Assembly: GCA_028689585.1 (NCBI GenBank)
Contig: JAQVCW010000028.1
Span: forward strand, 3,247 to 48,560
Reading direction: 5' to 3'
Length of the DNA stretch: 45,314 nt
Source of the DNA: Lachnospiraceae bacterium
GTDB taxonomy: Bacteria > Bacillota > Clostridia > Lachnospirales > Lachnospiraceae
The first letter of the stretch is position 1. Each line of letters starts with the position of its first letter. The notes beneath the pieces are model-generated. The model had not been told where the DNA came from. It searched no databases and was given only the letters and a program-made list of their open reading frames with translations. Position numbers and translations under genes: made by a program. Below are positions 17,223-26,400 of this stretch, piece after piece.

Positions 17223-18188
17223 ATGAAGAATAAAAGAGATGGCAATATGAAGTCAAAAATATATTCTGTTGCAAATAGCATGGGCGCATGGCTTATTATC
17301 CTGATTTTAATTGTAATTATGTCGTTTATTAACAGCAAATTTTTATCCGTCAGCAATTTTATTAATGTGTTCAGGCAGGTATGTGTAGTAGGTATTTGTG
17401 CTTTGGGCGTATCTTTTGTGGTGCTGGGCGGAGAAATAGATCTAAGCAGCGGTATGGGAGCGACCTTTGCAGGATGTAATGCAGCCCTGCTGATCACAAA
17501 ATGTAATGTACCAATGTGGATTGCCATACTGATTGCAGTGGCAGTGGGCGCACTGGTAGGAGCTTTTTCCGGCTTCATTGTAACATATTGGAGAATTCCA
17601 TCGTTCATCGGTACGCTTGGGGTTCAATATATTGTGCAGGGGCTGGTGCTTATCACCACAAACAGTATGCCGGTAACAAATCTGCCGGATGGATTTTTGT
17701 TCCTTGGCCGCGGTTATATCGCAAATATTATTCCGGTTCCGGTCATCATCATGATTATATTTTTTGGTGTAGGTGCATTTTTGCTGAAGTATACGCCATT
17801 TGGCCGTTCGGTTATAGCGGTAGGAGAGAATGCGGAAGCGGCTTCACTTTCCGGGTTAAAAGTAAATCTGACCAAAATGCTGATGTTTACCTTAGGCGGT
17901 CTGTGCGCAGCCTGCGCCGGCATTGTAATGACGGCGAGACTGTCATCCGGACAGCCCAGCTCCGGAGCGGATCTTGGATTGCAGGCTCTGGCTGCTGTGT
18001 ACATAGGCGGTACCTTTAAAGGCAGTATGTTCAATACTCTGGCAGGTGCACTGGTATGGGGATTCATTAATAACAGCCTGAATTTACTGGGGGTAAGTGC
18101 ATATTGGCAGAAGGTAGTGCTTGGGGCAATTATTATACTTGCTGTATTACTGGATGCAATCAGGGCAAGAGTATCGGCAGCGAAATAA
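17223..18188 (+). CDS. rbsC: RbsC-type sugar ABC permease
   Basis: The 321-residue membrane protein has eight to ten hydrophobic segments and the landmarks of the ribose/xylose permease family (PF02653): GVSFVVLGGEIDLSSGMGA, SFIGTLGVQYIVQGLVLI, GENAEAASLSGLKVN (the ATPase contact loop) and ALAAVYIGGTFKGSMFNTLAG. It forms the membrane pore with the RbsA-like ATPase. GTAGGAGG overlaps the end of the preceding gene, so translation is coupled. Confidence 0.92.
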   Translation: MKNKRDGNMKSKIYSVANSMGAWLIILILIVIMSFINSKFLSVSNFINVFRQVCVVGICALGVSFVVLGGEIDLSSGMGATFAGCNAALLITKCNVPMWIAILIAVAVGALVGAFSGFIVTYWRIPSFIGTLGVQYIVQGLVLITTNSMPVTNLPDGFLFLGRGYIANIIPVPVIIMIIFFGVGAFLLKYTPFGRSVIAVGENAEAASLSGLKVNLTKMLMFTLGGLCAACAGIVMTARLSSGQPSSGADLGLQALAAVYIGGTFKGSMFNTLAGALVWGFINNSLNLLGVSAYWQKVVLGAIIILAVLLDAIRARVSAAK

Positions 18189-18206
18189 TAAAAAGGAGGA
18201 AGAGCA

Positions 18207-18959
18207 GTGAAGAGAAAAGCATTTATTTTCTACGGCGGATGGGATGGACATGAGCCGGAACTGGTAAGCGCGAGATTTAAGAAAATGCTGGAAGAAGAAA
18301 ACTTTGAGGTATGCAGGGAAGATACATTAGATCGGTTAGATGATGAAGAATTTTTAAAATCAATGGATTTAATCGTACCATGCTGGACACAGGGAGATCT
18401 GGAGGATAGAAAATGCTTCGGGATTACCGAAGCAGTAATGGCAGGAACCGGTATAGCCGGACATCATGGCGGGATGTGTGATTCCTTTCGATGGAGCGTA
18501 GAATGGCAGTTTATGACTGGCAGCCAATGGGTAAGCCATCCGGGAAATCCCTGGCTGCATCACGTATCGAAATTAAATGACGAAAATCTTGCATATCTTC
18601 ATCAGCGATTTCCGGAATGCGAAAAGAATGGAGCATTCTGGACAGATTACGAAGTAAACTTTAAAAAGAATTCATCATCACCCTTAATTGAGGGGCTGGA
18701 GGATTTCCGGGTAAACACAGAGCAATATTATCTTCATGTAGATCCGTGTATTGATATTCTCGCCACTACATCCGTTAAAACGGAGGGACCTCATCAGGCG
18801 AATGGAGTAACCAAGATGCCGGTGGTGTATACAAAGCTTTGGGGAAAAGGAAGAGTATTTTACAATTCTTTGGGGCATCATGATGATATTTTTGACATAT
18901 CACAAGTTGCGGAATTGCAGAGGAGAGGATTCCTCTGGGCAGCAAGAAAATCAGAATAA
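18207..18959 (+). CDS. ThuA-like protein
   Basis: The 250-residue protein has the flavodoxin/class-I-amidotransferase-like fold of the ThuA family (PF06283): FIFYGGWDGHEPELVS, DLIVPCWTQGDL, GTGIAGHHGGMCDSFR and the C-terminal MPVVYTKLWGKGRVFYNSLGHHDDIF, the last being very typical. ThuA proteins occur in trehalose and other sugar pathways, in several cases with dehydrogenases that form 3-keto-glycosides; their exact role here is unknown. The start is GTG at 18207, eight bases after a strong AAAGGAGGA. It is followed by the dehydrogenase, which may act on the same substrate. Confidence 0.85.
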   Translation: MKRKAFIFYGGWDGHEPELVSARFKKMLEEENFEVCREDTLDRLDDEEFLKSMDLIVPCWTQGDLEDRKCFGITEAVMAGTGIAGHHGGMCDSFRWSVEWQFMTGSQWVSHPGNPWLHHVSKLNDENLAYLHQRFPECEKNGAFWTDYEVNFKKNSSSPLIEGLEDFRVNTEQYYLHVDPCIDILATTSVKTEGPHQANGVTKMPVVYTKLWGKGRVFYNSLGHHDDIFDISQVAELQRRGFLWAARKSE

Positions 18960-18984
18960 AATTGAAACGTAAAGGAGAAAGAAT

Positions 18985-19968
18985 ATGAAGGTTAGCGGCG
19001 TATATGTAAAGGATTATATGAAACTTGCAATTATGGAGCATGAAATTCCAGATGAACCGGCTCCGAATGAAGTGCTGATTAAAACGATGGCCTGTGGTGT
19101 CTGCTGCTGGGATTCCTGGCTGTACAGGGGGGTAAACGCACCGGGACCATACCCATATGTGATTGGACACGAAGGGGTCGGAATTGTAGAAAAAATCGGT
19201 TCGCTCGTAAATAATGTTAAAGTGGGAGATAAAGTCTTTGCTGCATATGGCGGAAACGACATGATGAGCGAGTATTTTCTGAACCGGATGGATGGAATTG
19301 TAAAGCTGCCAGACGATGTGAGTGACTGGGCTGGTGCCGTGTATGAACCGGCATGCTGCGTCATCAATGTGATCAACACACTGGATATCCAGCAGGGGGA
19401 TCACGTGGTTTTAGTGGGTGCGGGATACATGGGAATGCAGACTCTGCAAGTGCTTACGAAAGGAGCGCAGGCAGGAAGAATTACTGTATTTGAACTGAGG
19501 GAAGACCGGAGGAAGATGGCGGAAGCGCTGCATCCTTCTGAAGTGACAGATCCGGAGAGCGAAGAAGGTAAAAGACTGATAAAGGAAATTCAGGATGAGG
19601 GCGGCGCAGATGTGGTGATTGATTTCGGGGCATCTATATCCGGCTTCCAACTGGCAGATTCCCTGACAAAAATGGCGGGAAAGCTTGGAATTGCTTCTTT
19701 CCACAGAGGAGACGTAACTTTTAACGGAACCAAATGGCATCTTGGAGGATTGAAGGTATATAATTTATCTCCATTCTGTAATGCACATTATCCGGAGCTC
19801 TTACCAAAGGCATATGAAATGATTAAGAAAAGAGTGCTTGCGCCGGAAGAGTATGTAACCCATACCGCATACTATAAGGATGCTGAAAAGATGGAAGCTA
19901 TGTTCCAGAGAGCATGCGATAAAAAGGATGGTTATATTAAAGGAGCCGTATTGTTTACTAAAGATTGA
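18985..19968 (+). CDS. Medium-chain (zinc-type) alcohol/polyol dehydrogenase
   Basis: The 327-residue protein is a medium-chain dehydrogenase/reductase. It has CGVCCWDSWLYRG with the catalytic-zinc Cys, GHEGVGIV with the His-Glu pair, YEPACCVINVINTL, the Rossmann motif VVLVGAGYMGMQTLQVL and FELREDRRK after it, suggesting NAD use. The four-cysteine structural zinc loop of classical members is absent. It would oxidise a hydroxyl of the imported sugar or polyol, a likely first catabolic step since no kinase is encoded. AAAGGAGAAAG precedes the ATG. Confidence 0.87.
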   Translation: MKVSGVYVKDYMKLAIMEHEIPDEPAPNEVLIKTMACGVCCWDSWLYRGVNAPGPYPYVIGHEGVGIVEKIGSLVNNVKVGDKVFAAYGGNDMMSEYFLNRMDGIVKLPDDVSDWAGAVYEPACCVINVINTLDIQQGDHVVLVGAGYMGMQTLQVLTKGAQAGRITVFELREDRRKMAEALHPSEVTDPESEEGKRLIKEIQDEGGADVVIDFGASISGFQLADSLTKMAGKLGIASFHRGDVTFNGTKWHLGGLKVYNLSPFCNAHYPELLPKAYEMIKKRVLAPEEYVTHTAYYKDAEKMEAMFQRACDKKDGYIKGAVLFTKD

Positions 19969-19982
19969 GAGGATGATTGGTT

Positions 19983-20846
19983 ATGAGCGGAAGCTTTCCA
20001 ACGACAAAAGTAGGAGGGATTGAATTACCAAGACTGATTATCGGCTGTAATTGGATATCGGGGTGGAGTCATAGAACGCCTTCCAAAGATGATCTTATCT
20101 TATCCAGACATAATCAGCCGGAATCGGTTTCCAATATCTTTTCCACTTTCATGAGAGAAGAAGTAAATGCAGTTTTGGGGTTATTTGGTGTAGATCACGA
20201 CTTAATTGATGCGGTGCATCTGGCAGAACAGAAAACAGGAAAGTCAATGACGATTCTTGACACCGTGGTTATTAACGTGGATGATACAGCTTCTGCAAGA
20301 AAGGAAGCGGAAAACACGATTAAGGAAAGTGCCAGAAGAGGTACCAAAATATGTCTTCCGTTACATTCCTGTGTGGAACAGCTGCTGAATAAGAATAAGC
20401 AAACGATAGAACGTTTGCCGGATTATCTTTATATGATCAGAGAAGCCGGTATGGTGCCGGGGCTGTCAGCACATATGCCGGAAGTAATTCAGTATTCAGA
20501 CAAAAATGAATATGATGTAGAGACATATATTCAGATATTTAATTGTATGGGTTTTTTGATGCAGGTAGAAATCGAAAGCGTGGCCAAAATAATCCATAAT
20601 GCAAAGAAACCTGTAATAACGATTAAACCATGTGCAGCAGGCAGAACTACACCATATGTAGGATTAAATTTTTCTTTTAATGCAATAAGAGAACAGGATA
20701 TGGTTTGCATTGGATGTTTCACGTCAAATGAAGCAATGGAGGATATTGAATACGCGAAAGCGGCCCTGGAAAGGCGCTTGCCAAACATCGGAGCCAGACA
20801 GAGCCCTTTCAACACCAGCGTCATAAAGGGAAAGCTCGGATCATAG
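19983..20846 (+). CDS. TIM-barrel protein, distantly aldo/keto-reductase-like
   Basis: The 287-residue protein is not firmly recognised. It begins with VGGIELPRLIIGCNWISGW, which recalls aldo/keto reductase N termini, and ends its barrel with REQDMVCIGCFTSNEAMEDI, like the last strand-helix of that family. Between are alternating strands and helices (EVNAVLGLFGVDHDLIDAV, PVITIKPCAAGR). The Asp-Tyr-Lys-His catalytic set of true reductases was not found, so it may be an aldolase, lyase or other barrel enzyme. ATG 19983 follows GAGAGGA at nine bases. It is the last gene of the operon, followed by a terminator. Confidence 0.6.
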   Translation: MSGSFPTTKVGGIELPRLIIGCNWISGWSHRTPSKDDLILSRHNQPESVSNIFSTFMREEVNAVLGLFGVDHDLIDAVHLAEQKTGKSMTILDTVVINVDDTASARKEAENTIKESARRGTKICLPLHSCVEQLLNKNKQTIERLPDYLYMIREAGMVPGLSAHMPEVIQYSDKNEYDVETYIQIFNCMGFLMQVEIESVAKIIHNAKKPVITIKPCAAGRTTPYVGLNFSFNAIREQDMVCIGCFTSNEAMEDIEYAKAALERRLPNIGARQSPFNTSVIKGKLGS

Positions 20847-20853
20847 TTTTAAT

Positions 20854-20897
20854 AAAAGGTGATGCACTTGGAGGGCAAGTGTAATCACCTTTTATTT
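20854..20897 (+). terminator. Intrinsic terminator of the sugar operon
   Basis: AAAAGGTGAT and CACTTG pair with CAAGTG and ATCACCTTTT across a GAGG loop, followed by ATTTAT. The A-run on the left side lets it work in both directions, which fits the convergent regulator gene downstream. Confidence 0.88.
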
Positions 20898-20969
20898 ATG
20901 AATGGATAAATCAGTAAAAAAATATCGTGTTTTGCGTTTTCTGTATGCGCGTTGCTCCAATAAAGAGGA

Positions 20970-21725
20970 TCATTCATATTTTTTCCCGATTAAATACAAA
21001 GGGATGAAAAGGCCGCCGAGTACAATTGCCAGTGTCAGATAGGTGCCGGCTGCATTCCAGACAGAGGGAAACTGCAGGCAAAGCACGCCATACAGGGCAG
21101 GGTAACCCACCAGAATGGATATGGTCCAGGTGCGGATGAAGTCCATAATATGAGGCCAGTTGCTGTTGTTAAGCGCAAGGCCGGGCGTATTCATCCGGAA
21201 AAATCCATTGCTGTAGGAGGTGATCCTGTTTTCGTCGTAATAAGCAGGGAGTTTTTCTTTTGCAAGCAGGAATGCATACGCACCAAAAATAATTCCCAAC
21301 AGATCAAAGGTCAGTAATGGCACGATTGAGGCATCCAGCAGAAAAAGGAAAAGATTTTCCGCACAGCAGACCAGGAGACTGATGCAGTAGGCGGCTATTC
21401 GCTGGCGCCTGATTTGATGTGCGCGAACCGGATTTTCTTCGGAACAGTGGATTGCCTGTTTGACCAGAGTTTCCACCTGATCTGAAGTCATTTGCGAGGA
21501 TTTTTCTATGTCCCGGCTCAGAAGCAGTTCCGTAACGGTCACACCGAGGATATCTGCCAGGGGCATCCAAAGGGCAGCATCCGGAATGCTCATTCCGGTT
21601 TCCCATTTGCTGATTGCTTTGTCCGATATAAAAAGACGCTCCGCCAGTGCCTTTTGGGTATACCCTTTTGCCTTGCGGTGCTCAGAGACAAAAGCGCCAA
21701 ATTTTTTCTTGTCAATTTCGTACAT
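20970..21725 (-). CDS. Membrane-anchored XRE-family regulator
   Basis: The 251-residue protein has an N-terminal Cro/CI-type helix-turn-helix (FVSEHRKAKGYTQKALAERL, then ISDKAISKWETGMSIPD, residues 8-50) and, after a charged linker, four likely membrane segments (about residues 105-155 and 200-248). Such proteins are common in Firmicutes; several sense the cell envelope. Start ATG at 21725 follows a perfect AGGAGGTGG. It is transcribed alone, toward the terminator of the sugar operon. Target genes are unknown; the divergent cyclase operon is a candidate by position. Confidence 0.85.
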   Translation of the reverse strand: MYEIDKKKFGAFVSEHRKAKGYTQKALAERLFISDKAISKWETGMSIPDAALWMPLADILGVTVTELLLSRDIEKSSQMTSDQVETLVKQAIHCSEENPVRAHQIRRQRIAAYCISLLVCCAENLFLFLLDASIVPLLTFDLLGIIFGAYAFLLAKEKLPAYYDENRITSYSNGFFRMNTPGLALNNSNWPHIMDFIRTWTISILVGYPALYGVLCLQFPSVWNAAGTYLTLAIVLGGLFIPLYLIGKKYE

Positions 21726-21746
21726 AAGTGCCACCTCCTGCATTCT

Positions 21747-21775
21747 ATTAAAGCAGTTGTGAGAAGAAAAATCAA
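21747..21775 (-). promoter_or_regulatory. Promoter of the XRE regulator gene
   Basis: On the minus strand TTGATT (21775-21770) and TTTAAT (21752-21747) are spaced by 17 bp, with the ribosome site close downstream. Confidence 0.6.
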
Positions 21776-21837
21776 TCCACTGCTGGTAGAGTCCGCAAAA
21801 TATACCAATAGAAGAGTGATTTTAGAGCGAGTGCTGA

Positions 21838-21866
21838 TCGACTTATGATGTTCCTCGTGCTATAAT
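21838..21866 (+). promoter_or_regulatory. Promoter of the cyclase/nuclease gene pair
   Basis: TCGACT (21838-21843) and a perfect TATAAT (21861-21866) are spaced by 17 bp. Together with the divergent promoter at 21747-21775 this accounts for the 305-base gap between the regulator and the cyclase. Confidence 0.6.
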
Positions 21867-21953
21867 TCATCTTGAAAGCAGATGCAGCGCCGGATCATTT
21901 TCCGGAAGCAGATTTAGGATGAGCTGATGTTTGACTGACAGGAGAGCATAACA

Positions 21954-22052
21954 ATGGAAAACGCCTGCATTTCAACAATATCAACAATTATATGGAAAAA
22001 CAGATCAGAATATTGGGAGGGAATGGGGAAATGCTGCAGGATATTACGGTAA
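21954..22052 (+). CDS. Possible 32-codon leader peptide overlapping the cyclase start
   Basis: An ATG at 21954, preceded by CAGGAGAG at a good distance, opens a 32-codon frame ending at TAA 22050-22052, 22 bases into the cyclase gene. It has two Trp codons and a run CISTISTIIW. It may be a leader peptide coupling translation to the cyclase, or chance; only the ribosome site supports it. Confidence 0.3.
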   Translation: MENACISTISTIIWKNRSEYWEGMGKCCRILR

Positions 22053-22585
22053 GGATAACGCCAAAGATGGTAACGGATGCCCAGGGAAATGAGAAGAAAG
22101 CGCTGACAGGCCATCTGGGCACTCATTTTGATGTGATGAATAAGGAATTTCCACTGGAATTTACGGAGCGGAAAGCGGTGGTATTCGATGTGAGCCGGGT
22201 GAAGGAAAGAGAAATCGGACTTTCGGATATTGATACGACAAAGATCAAACAGGACATGTTTATTGCATTTTACAGTGGGTTCATTGAAGCAGAAGCATAT
22301 GGTTCACAGAGATACTTTAAAGAGCATCCCCGGCTTTCGATGGAATTGATTGATTATATGCTGGAAAAAAAGGTCTCTATTATCGGAGTGGATTTTGCCG
22401 GTGTGAGAAGAGGCGCAGAGCATACGCCCACAGATCAGAGGTGCGCGGATCAGGGAGTATTTATTGTGGAAAATCTCTGTAATCTGGCATCACTTTGTAA
22501 AATGGAAGATATCACAATCGGTACCTATCCTATGAATTATACGGATATGACGGGCCTGCCATGCAGAGTAGTTGCGAGAGGTTAG
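22031..22585 (+). CDS. Metal-dependent cyclase / kynurenine-formamidase-family hydrolase
   Basis: The 184-residue protein belongs to the cyclase family (PF04199), whose members hydrolyse N-formylkynurenine, isatin and other cyclic or acyl amides with zinc or manganese. The metal motif HLGTHFD is present, as are FIAFYSGFIE, IIGVDFAGVRRG and a C-terminal GTYPMNYTDMTGLPCRVVARG. It is a little shorter than typical 205-residue members. ATG 22031 was chosen over 21992 because GGGAGGG lies nine bases before it. The next gene starts five bases after its stop. The substrate is unknown. Confidence 0.8.
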   Translation: MLQDITVRITPKMVTDAQGNEKKALTGHLGTHFDVMNKEFPLEFTERKAVVFDVSRVKEREIGLSDIDTTKIKQDMFIAFYSGFIEAEAYGSQRYFKEHPRLSMELIDYMLEKKVSIIGVDFAGVRRGAEHTPTDQRCADQGVFIVENLCNLASLCKMEDITIGTYPMNYTDMTGLPCRVVARG

Positions 22586-22589
22586 CAGC

Positions 22590-23222
22590 ATGTTAAAGGA
22601 TAAAGATATCAGAGAACCGTTATTTGATTTTCTGGAGGAACGATACGGGAAGAGCAGGATTCTGGAAGAAAAACAGATTGGAAAATCCAGAGCGGATGTG
22701 GTGATGATTACACCGGATGCTCTGTATGGAATAGAAATAAAAAGCGATGCGGACACCTATACCAGATTGAGCCGGCAGGTCAGGGATTATGATTTTTATT
22801 ATGATTATAACTATGCCGTGGTGGGAACCAGTCATGCCCTGCATATTGAGGAGCATGTTCCGGAATGGTGGGGCATTATCACAGTAGATGAAGTGGAGGA
22901 AGCGGCTGATTTTTATGTGATAAGAAAGCCGCAGAAAAATCCAAAGGCGGAATTGAAAAAACAGTTAAGTCTTTTATGGAGGCCGGAGCTGGTACATATA
23001 CAGGAACTGAACGAAATGCCGAAGTACAAGGAGAAAAGCAAGCTTTTTGTGATAGAAAAAATTGCTTTAAAGGTTCCGGAAGATAAACTGAAACTCCAGC
23101 TCTGCGAAGAATTTTTTCAGAGGGATTATGAGCAGATTGCTGAGATTATCAACAAATACCGAGTGGAAAACGGGCAGAAGCCGCGAAGAAGGAAGCGAAG
23201 AAGACGGAAAAATATTGTATAA
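22590..23222 (+). CDS. PD-(D/E)XK nuclease-like protein (sce7726/MmcB-like)
   Basis: The 210-residue protein shows a restriction-endonuclease-fold core: GKSRADVVMITPDALYGIEIKSDADTY split here as RADVV...GIEIKSD, that is an Asp followed by Glu-x-Lys (residues 30-52). Then comes SRQVRDYDFYYDYNYAVVG, and the tail is a basic cluster (RRRKRRRRK) suited to nucleic-acid binding. It resembles the sce7726 family and the repair-linked MmcB proteins. It may act in DNA repair or defence; no methylase or helicase partner is next to it. GAGAGG lies before the ATG. Confidence 0.7.
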   Translation: MLKDKDIREPLFDFLEERYGKSRILEEKQIGKSRADVVMITPDALYGIEIKSDADTYTRLSRQVRDYDFYYDYNYAVVGTSHALHIEEHVPEWWGIITVDEVEEAADFYVIRKPQKNPKAELKKQLSLLWRPELVHIQELNEMPKYKEKSKLFVIEKIALKVPEDKLKLQLCEEFFQRDYEQIAEIINKYRVENGQKPRRRKRRRRKNIV

Positions 23223-23238
23223 AAAAAGGTGCAGATTC

Positions 23239-23260
23239 TCAATCGTAAATCAATCGTAAA
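23239..23260. promoter_or_regulatory. Tandem 11-bp direct repeat before the signalling operon
   Basis: TCAATCGTAAA occurs twice without a gap (23239-23249 and 23250-23260) and ends four bases before the candidate -35 box. An 11-bp period places both copies on one DNA face, as in binding sites of OmpR/PhoB-type response regulators. No such regulator is encoded in the window. Confidence 0.6.
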
Positions 23261-23264
23261 ACAG

Positions 23265-23293
23265 TAGATAAATGCGGGGGGCTGGTGTATAAT
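23265..23293 (+). promoter_or_regulatory. Candidate promoter of the GAF/PAS kinase - B12 sensor operon
   Basis: TAGATA (23265-23270) and a perfect TATAAT (23288-23293) are spaced by 17 bp. The poor -35 box next to a direct repeat suggests an activator-dependent promoter. Confidence 0.5.
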
Positions 23294-23314
23294 TATATAT
23301 TATAAAATTAATTC

Positions 23315-23438
23315 GTTTCGGTACGGAGAAACATAAGAATCTCAGGGGGTTCTTGAACGTCTCAAAAAGGGCGCAGACTGTGTTAAATTTTCTTTGGAAA
23401 CTAGACATACAGCGTCAGCTTATTTGCAATCAGCAAAT
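23315..23438 (+). other. Structured 5' leader of the signalling operon
   Basis: The leader of about 175 nt can form three hairpins: GTTTC/GAAAC (23315-23332), AAGAATC/GGTTCTT (23335-23354) and ATTTGC/GCAAAT (23422-23438). No known riboswitch core, including the cobalamin box, was seen, and there is no T-run. It may be an RNA control element of unknown type or simply weak local folding. Confidence 0.35.
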
Positions 23439-23474
23439 TTAATAGGGACTGATGTTCAGGAGGAGAGGCTTACT

Positions 23475-26400
23475 ATGGAAAAAATCAAAACGATTCATCA
23501 ACTAAAGGATGAAATTCTGAACAGATTATATTGCGCTTCCAAAATAGATACGGCAGTGGAGGATGTCCTGGAGCTGACAGGACTGTATTTTAATGTAAGC
23601 CGCGTTTATGTTTTTGAAAATTCAGAGGATGATCTGTGCACCAGCAATACATTCGAGTGGTGTAATGGGGGAATTTTGCCGCAAATAACCAAACTTCAGA
23701 ATGTCCGGTATCTGGAAGATATGGGCGGAGGCTGGTATGACAACTACAATGAAGACGGGCTGTTTTTCTGCCCGGATGTGAAGAGGCTGCCGTGTCAGCA
23801 GCGCCGGGTACTGGAGCCGCAGGATATTCATGGTATGCTGCAGTGTGCGATAAAGGAAAATGGTGTATATAAGGGCTTTATCGGATTTGACAATTGTAAT
23901 TGTGAGAAGCAGAGCTGGGAGACAAATACAGAGGCAGTGGATGCATTGATCTTTATTTCCCGGATGCTGACCATGTTTTTGCTGCAGCAGCGCAGTAAAA
24001 AGAGTCTGGAAGAGAGTAAGATAGAACTGGAAAAGGCGCTGCTGCAGGCGAATACCACGAATCGGGGGATCATTGATAATATTCCGGGGGTTGTGGTGAT
24101 TTTTCATGTTGTAGAAAATCAGATAAAGCTTATGTATGTTTCGGAAGGCTGCAGGCAGGTGACCGGATATACCGATCATGAATTATTGGAACGGTACAGA
24201 GAAAAAGTATATATTGATATTCACCCGGAGGATATACATAGCGTAAAAAGGCAGGCAGCAGAAGGTATTTTGCAGGGAAAGGCTGAGAACGTAACTTTCC
24301 GCCTGCGAAGAAAAGACGGAAATTACCGCTGGGTGAATGCGCGTGTATCTCCGTCTATGCCGGAAGAGCCTTATTGTTTCTACGGTATCTGTATGGATGT
24401 GAGTAAAGAACGCGAAGCTTCACTGATGATGGAGCAGCTTGTAAATGCCCTTCCGGGCGGAGTGGCGATTTACCGTATCGGCAGCAAGATAGAGACGGTC
24501 TATGCGAGTGACGGGCTGGCAGGACTTACCGGACGTACAAGGAAGGAACATGAAGACTGGATCCGCGATAGAGATTTGATTGCGCAGACAGTATATGAAG
24601 ATGACGCAGAGCGTATCCGAAGGCTGGTGCTGGATTCTGTGGCCAGGGATGAACAGATCAATGTGACCTATCGCATCCGCCATAAGGATGGGGGCCTGAT
24701 CTGGGTACAGCTTCTGGCCAGAAAAATAAGAGAAGACCAGGGAGCGAAGCTCTACTACGCGACCTACAGTATTCCAAAAGAAGAGGCGGCATTGTATCAG
24801 AATATTGTGGAAGACTCCAATACGGCAGTCGTGATTTTGCAGAAAAAAGACCGCAAGATTATGTTTGCAAATGGAGCCTGGAAAGATCTGGAAGGGATCC
24901 CCCTGGACGAACAGGTGATCGGCCGCAAGGTTTTTGAAGTAATTCCGGAGGAAAACAGAATTTTCACCGAGAAAGAAGTACAGGAGCTTCCCTATGATTT
25001 CTGCAGGGTCTTTCACAAGGTTCGTTCCAACGGCATGCATCTTCAGATTTCGGCCAGATCGGTTCTCTGGAATGGAATAGACTGCTATACGTCTTACATT
25101 ATTGATGAAACGGAGATCCAAAATACAAGAGAACGGTTGGAAAAGCTGATTGATGAGGTGCCGGGCGGCATTATAATATGCAGGATCCGTCAGGGCCGGA
25201 TCTCTCTTCAGTATGCCAATGATGGCTACCTGAGGATGCTGGGGGATACCAGAAGGAGCAGAGAAATCTTTCTGGGAGATAAGATGATGGAAGCGATTCA
25301 TCCGAATGATCGGGGAATCGTCTGGCAGATGGCAGAACGGTTTGAGCAGGGGGAAGATTTTCAGGACGTAATCTACCGAATTAAAAACGGAGCGAGAGAT
25401 TATTATTGGATCCGTCTGATGGCCTCTGTAGTAGAGCGAAATCAGGAAGCCATTACGCTTTACGGCAGTGTGTCAGATGTGGATGAGATTGAGGAGAAAC
25501 AAAAACGTGAGCTGCATCAGGCGCTCTGCAGGGTAAAAGAGGCCAATAACGCAAAGACAGAATTCTTTTCCAGAATGAGCCATGATATGAGGACTCCGAT
25601 GAATGGAATCCTGGGACTTGCTTCCCTGTCAGAAGGGGAAGAGGATGTGAAGGTTTTAAAAGAAAATATTGCAAAAATCAGGACTTCCGGTGAATATCTT
25701 CTGGGTCTTATTAATGATACTCTGGATTTCCAGAAGATCGAGAGCGGAAAGATGAAAATTGTGCCGCAGGTGGTGGAATGCAGCTCTTTTATCGGGGATA
25801 TGCTGGAAATGGTAAAGATATCGGCCAGAGAAAAACAGATTATTTTTAAGGAAGAGGTGGATTATCAGGCCATTTTTGGATATGTAAGGATTGATCCGAT
25901 CCGCATGAAACAGGTTTTTTTAAATCTGCTGTCCAATGCAATTAAATTTACTCCGGAGCAGGGAACCGTCTGTTTCCGGGTCGTATGCGGAAAAATGGAA
26001 GGAAATGTAAAACACCCCACCTTTTTTATAGAAGATACGGGAATCGGGATGAGTGAAGAGTTTCTTCAGCACAAAATTTTTCAGTCCTTTACCCAGGAGT
26101 ATAATCAGATGTCTGCTCAGTACGCCGGCAGTGGTCTGGGCCTGTCCATCGTAAAGAAACTGGTGGATATGATGGGCGGCACCATTGAAGTCGCCAGCGC
26201 TCTGGGGAAGGGAACTGTGTTTACCATCCACATGGGCGTGGAGGCAGTTGACGCACGGGATGTTGAAGATCAGGTAATAAGTAAGACAGATCAGAAAAAT
26301 TCAGCACAGGCGAGCCTGAGGGGAAGGCATATTCTTCTGATTGAGGATCACGCCCTGAATGCAGAGATTGCAAAACGGCTGCTGCAGAAGGCAGGGTGCA

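Noticed and set aside
23300-23474. Cobalamin riboswitch in the leader of the B12-sensor operon
   Set aside because: The conserved B12-box GCCACTG was not found and the leader is shorter than a full cobalamin riboswitch with its expression platform.
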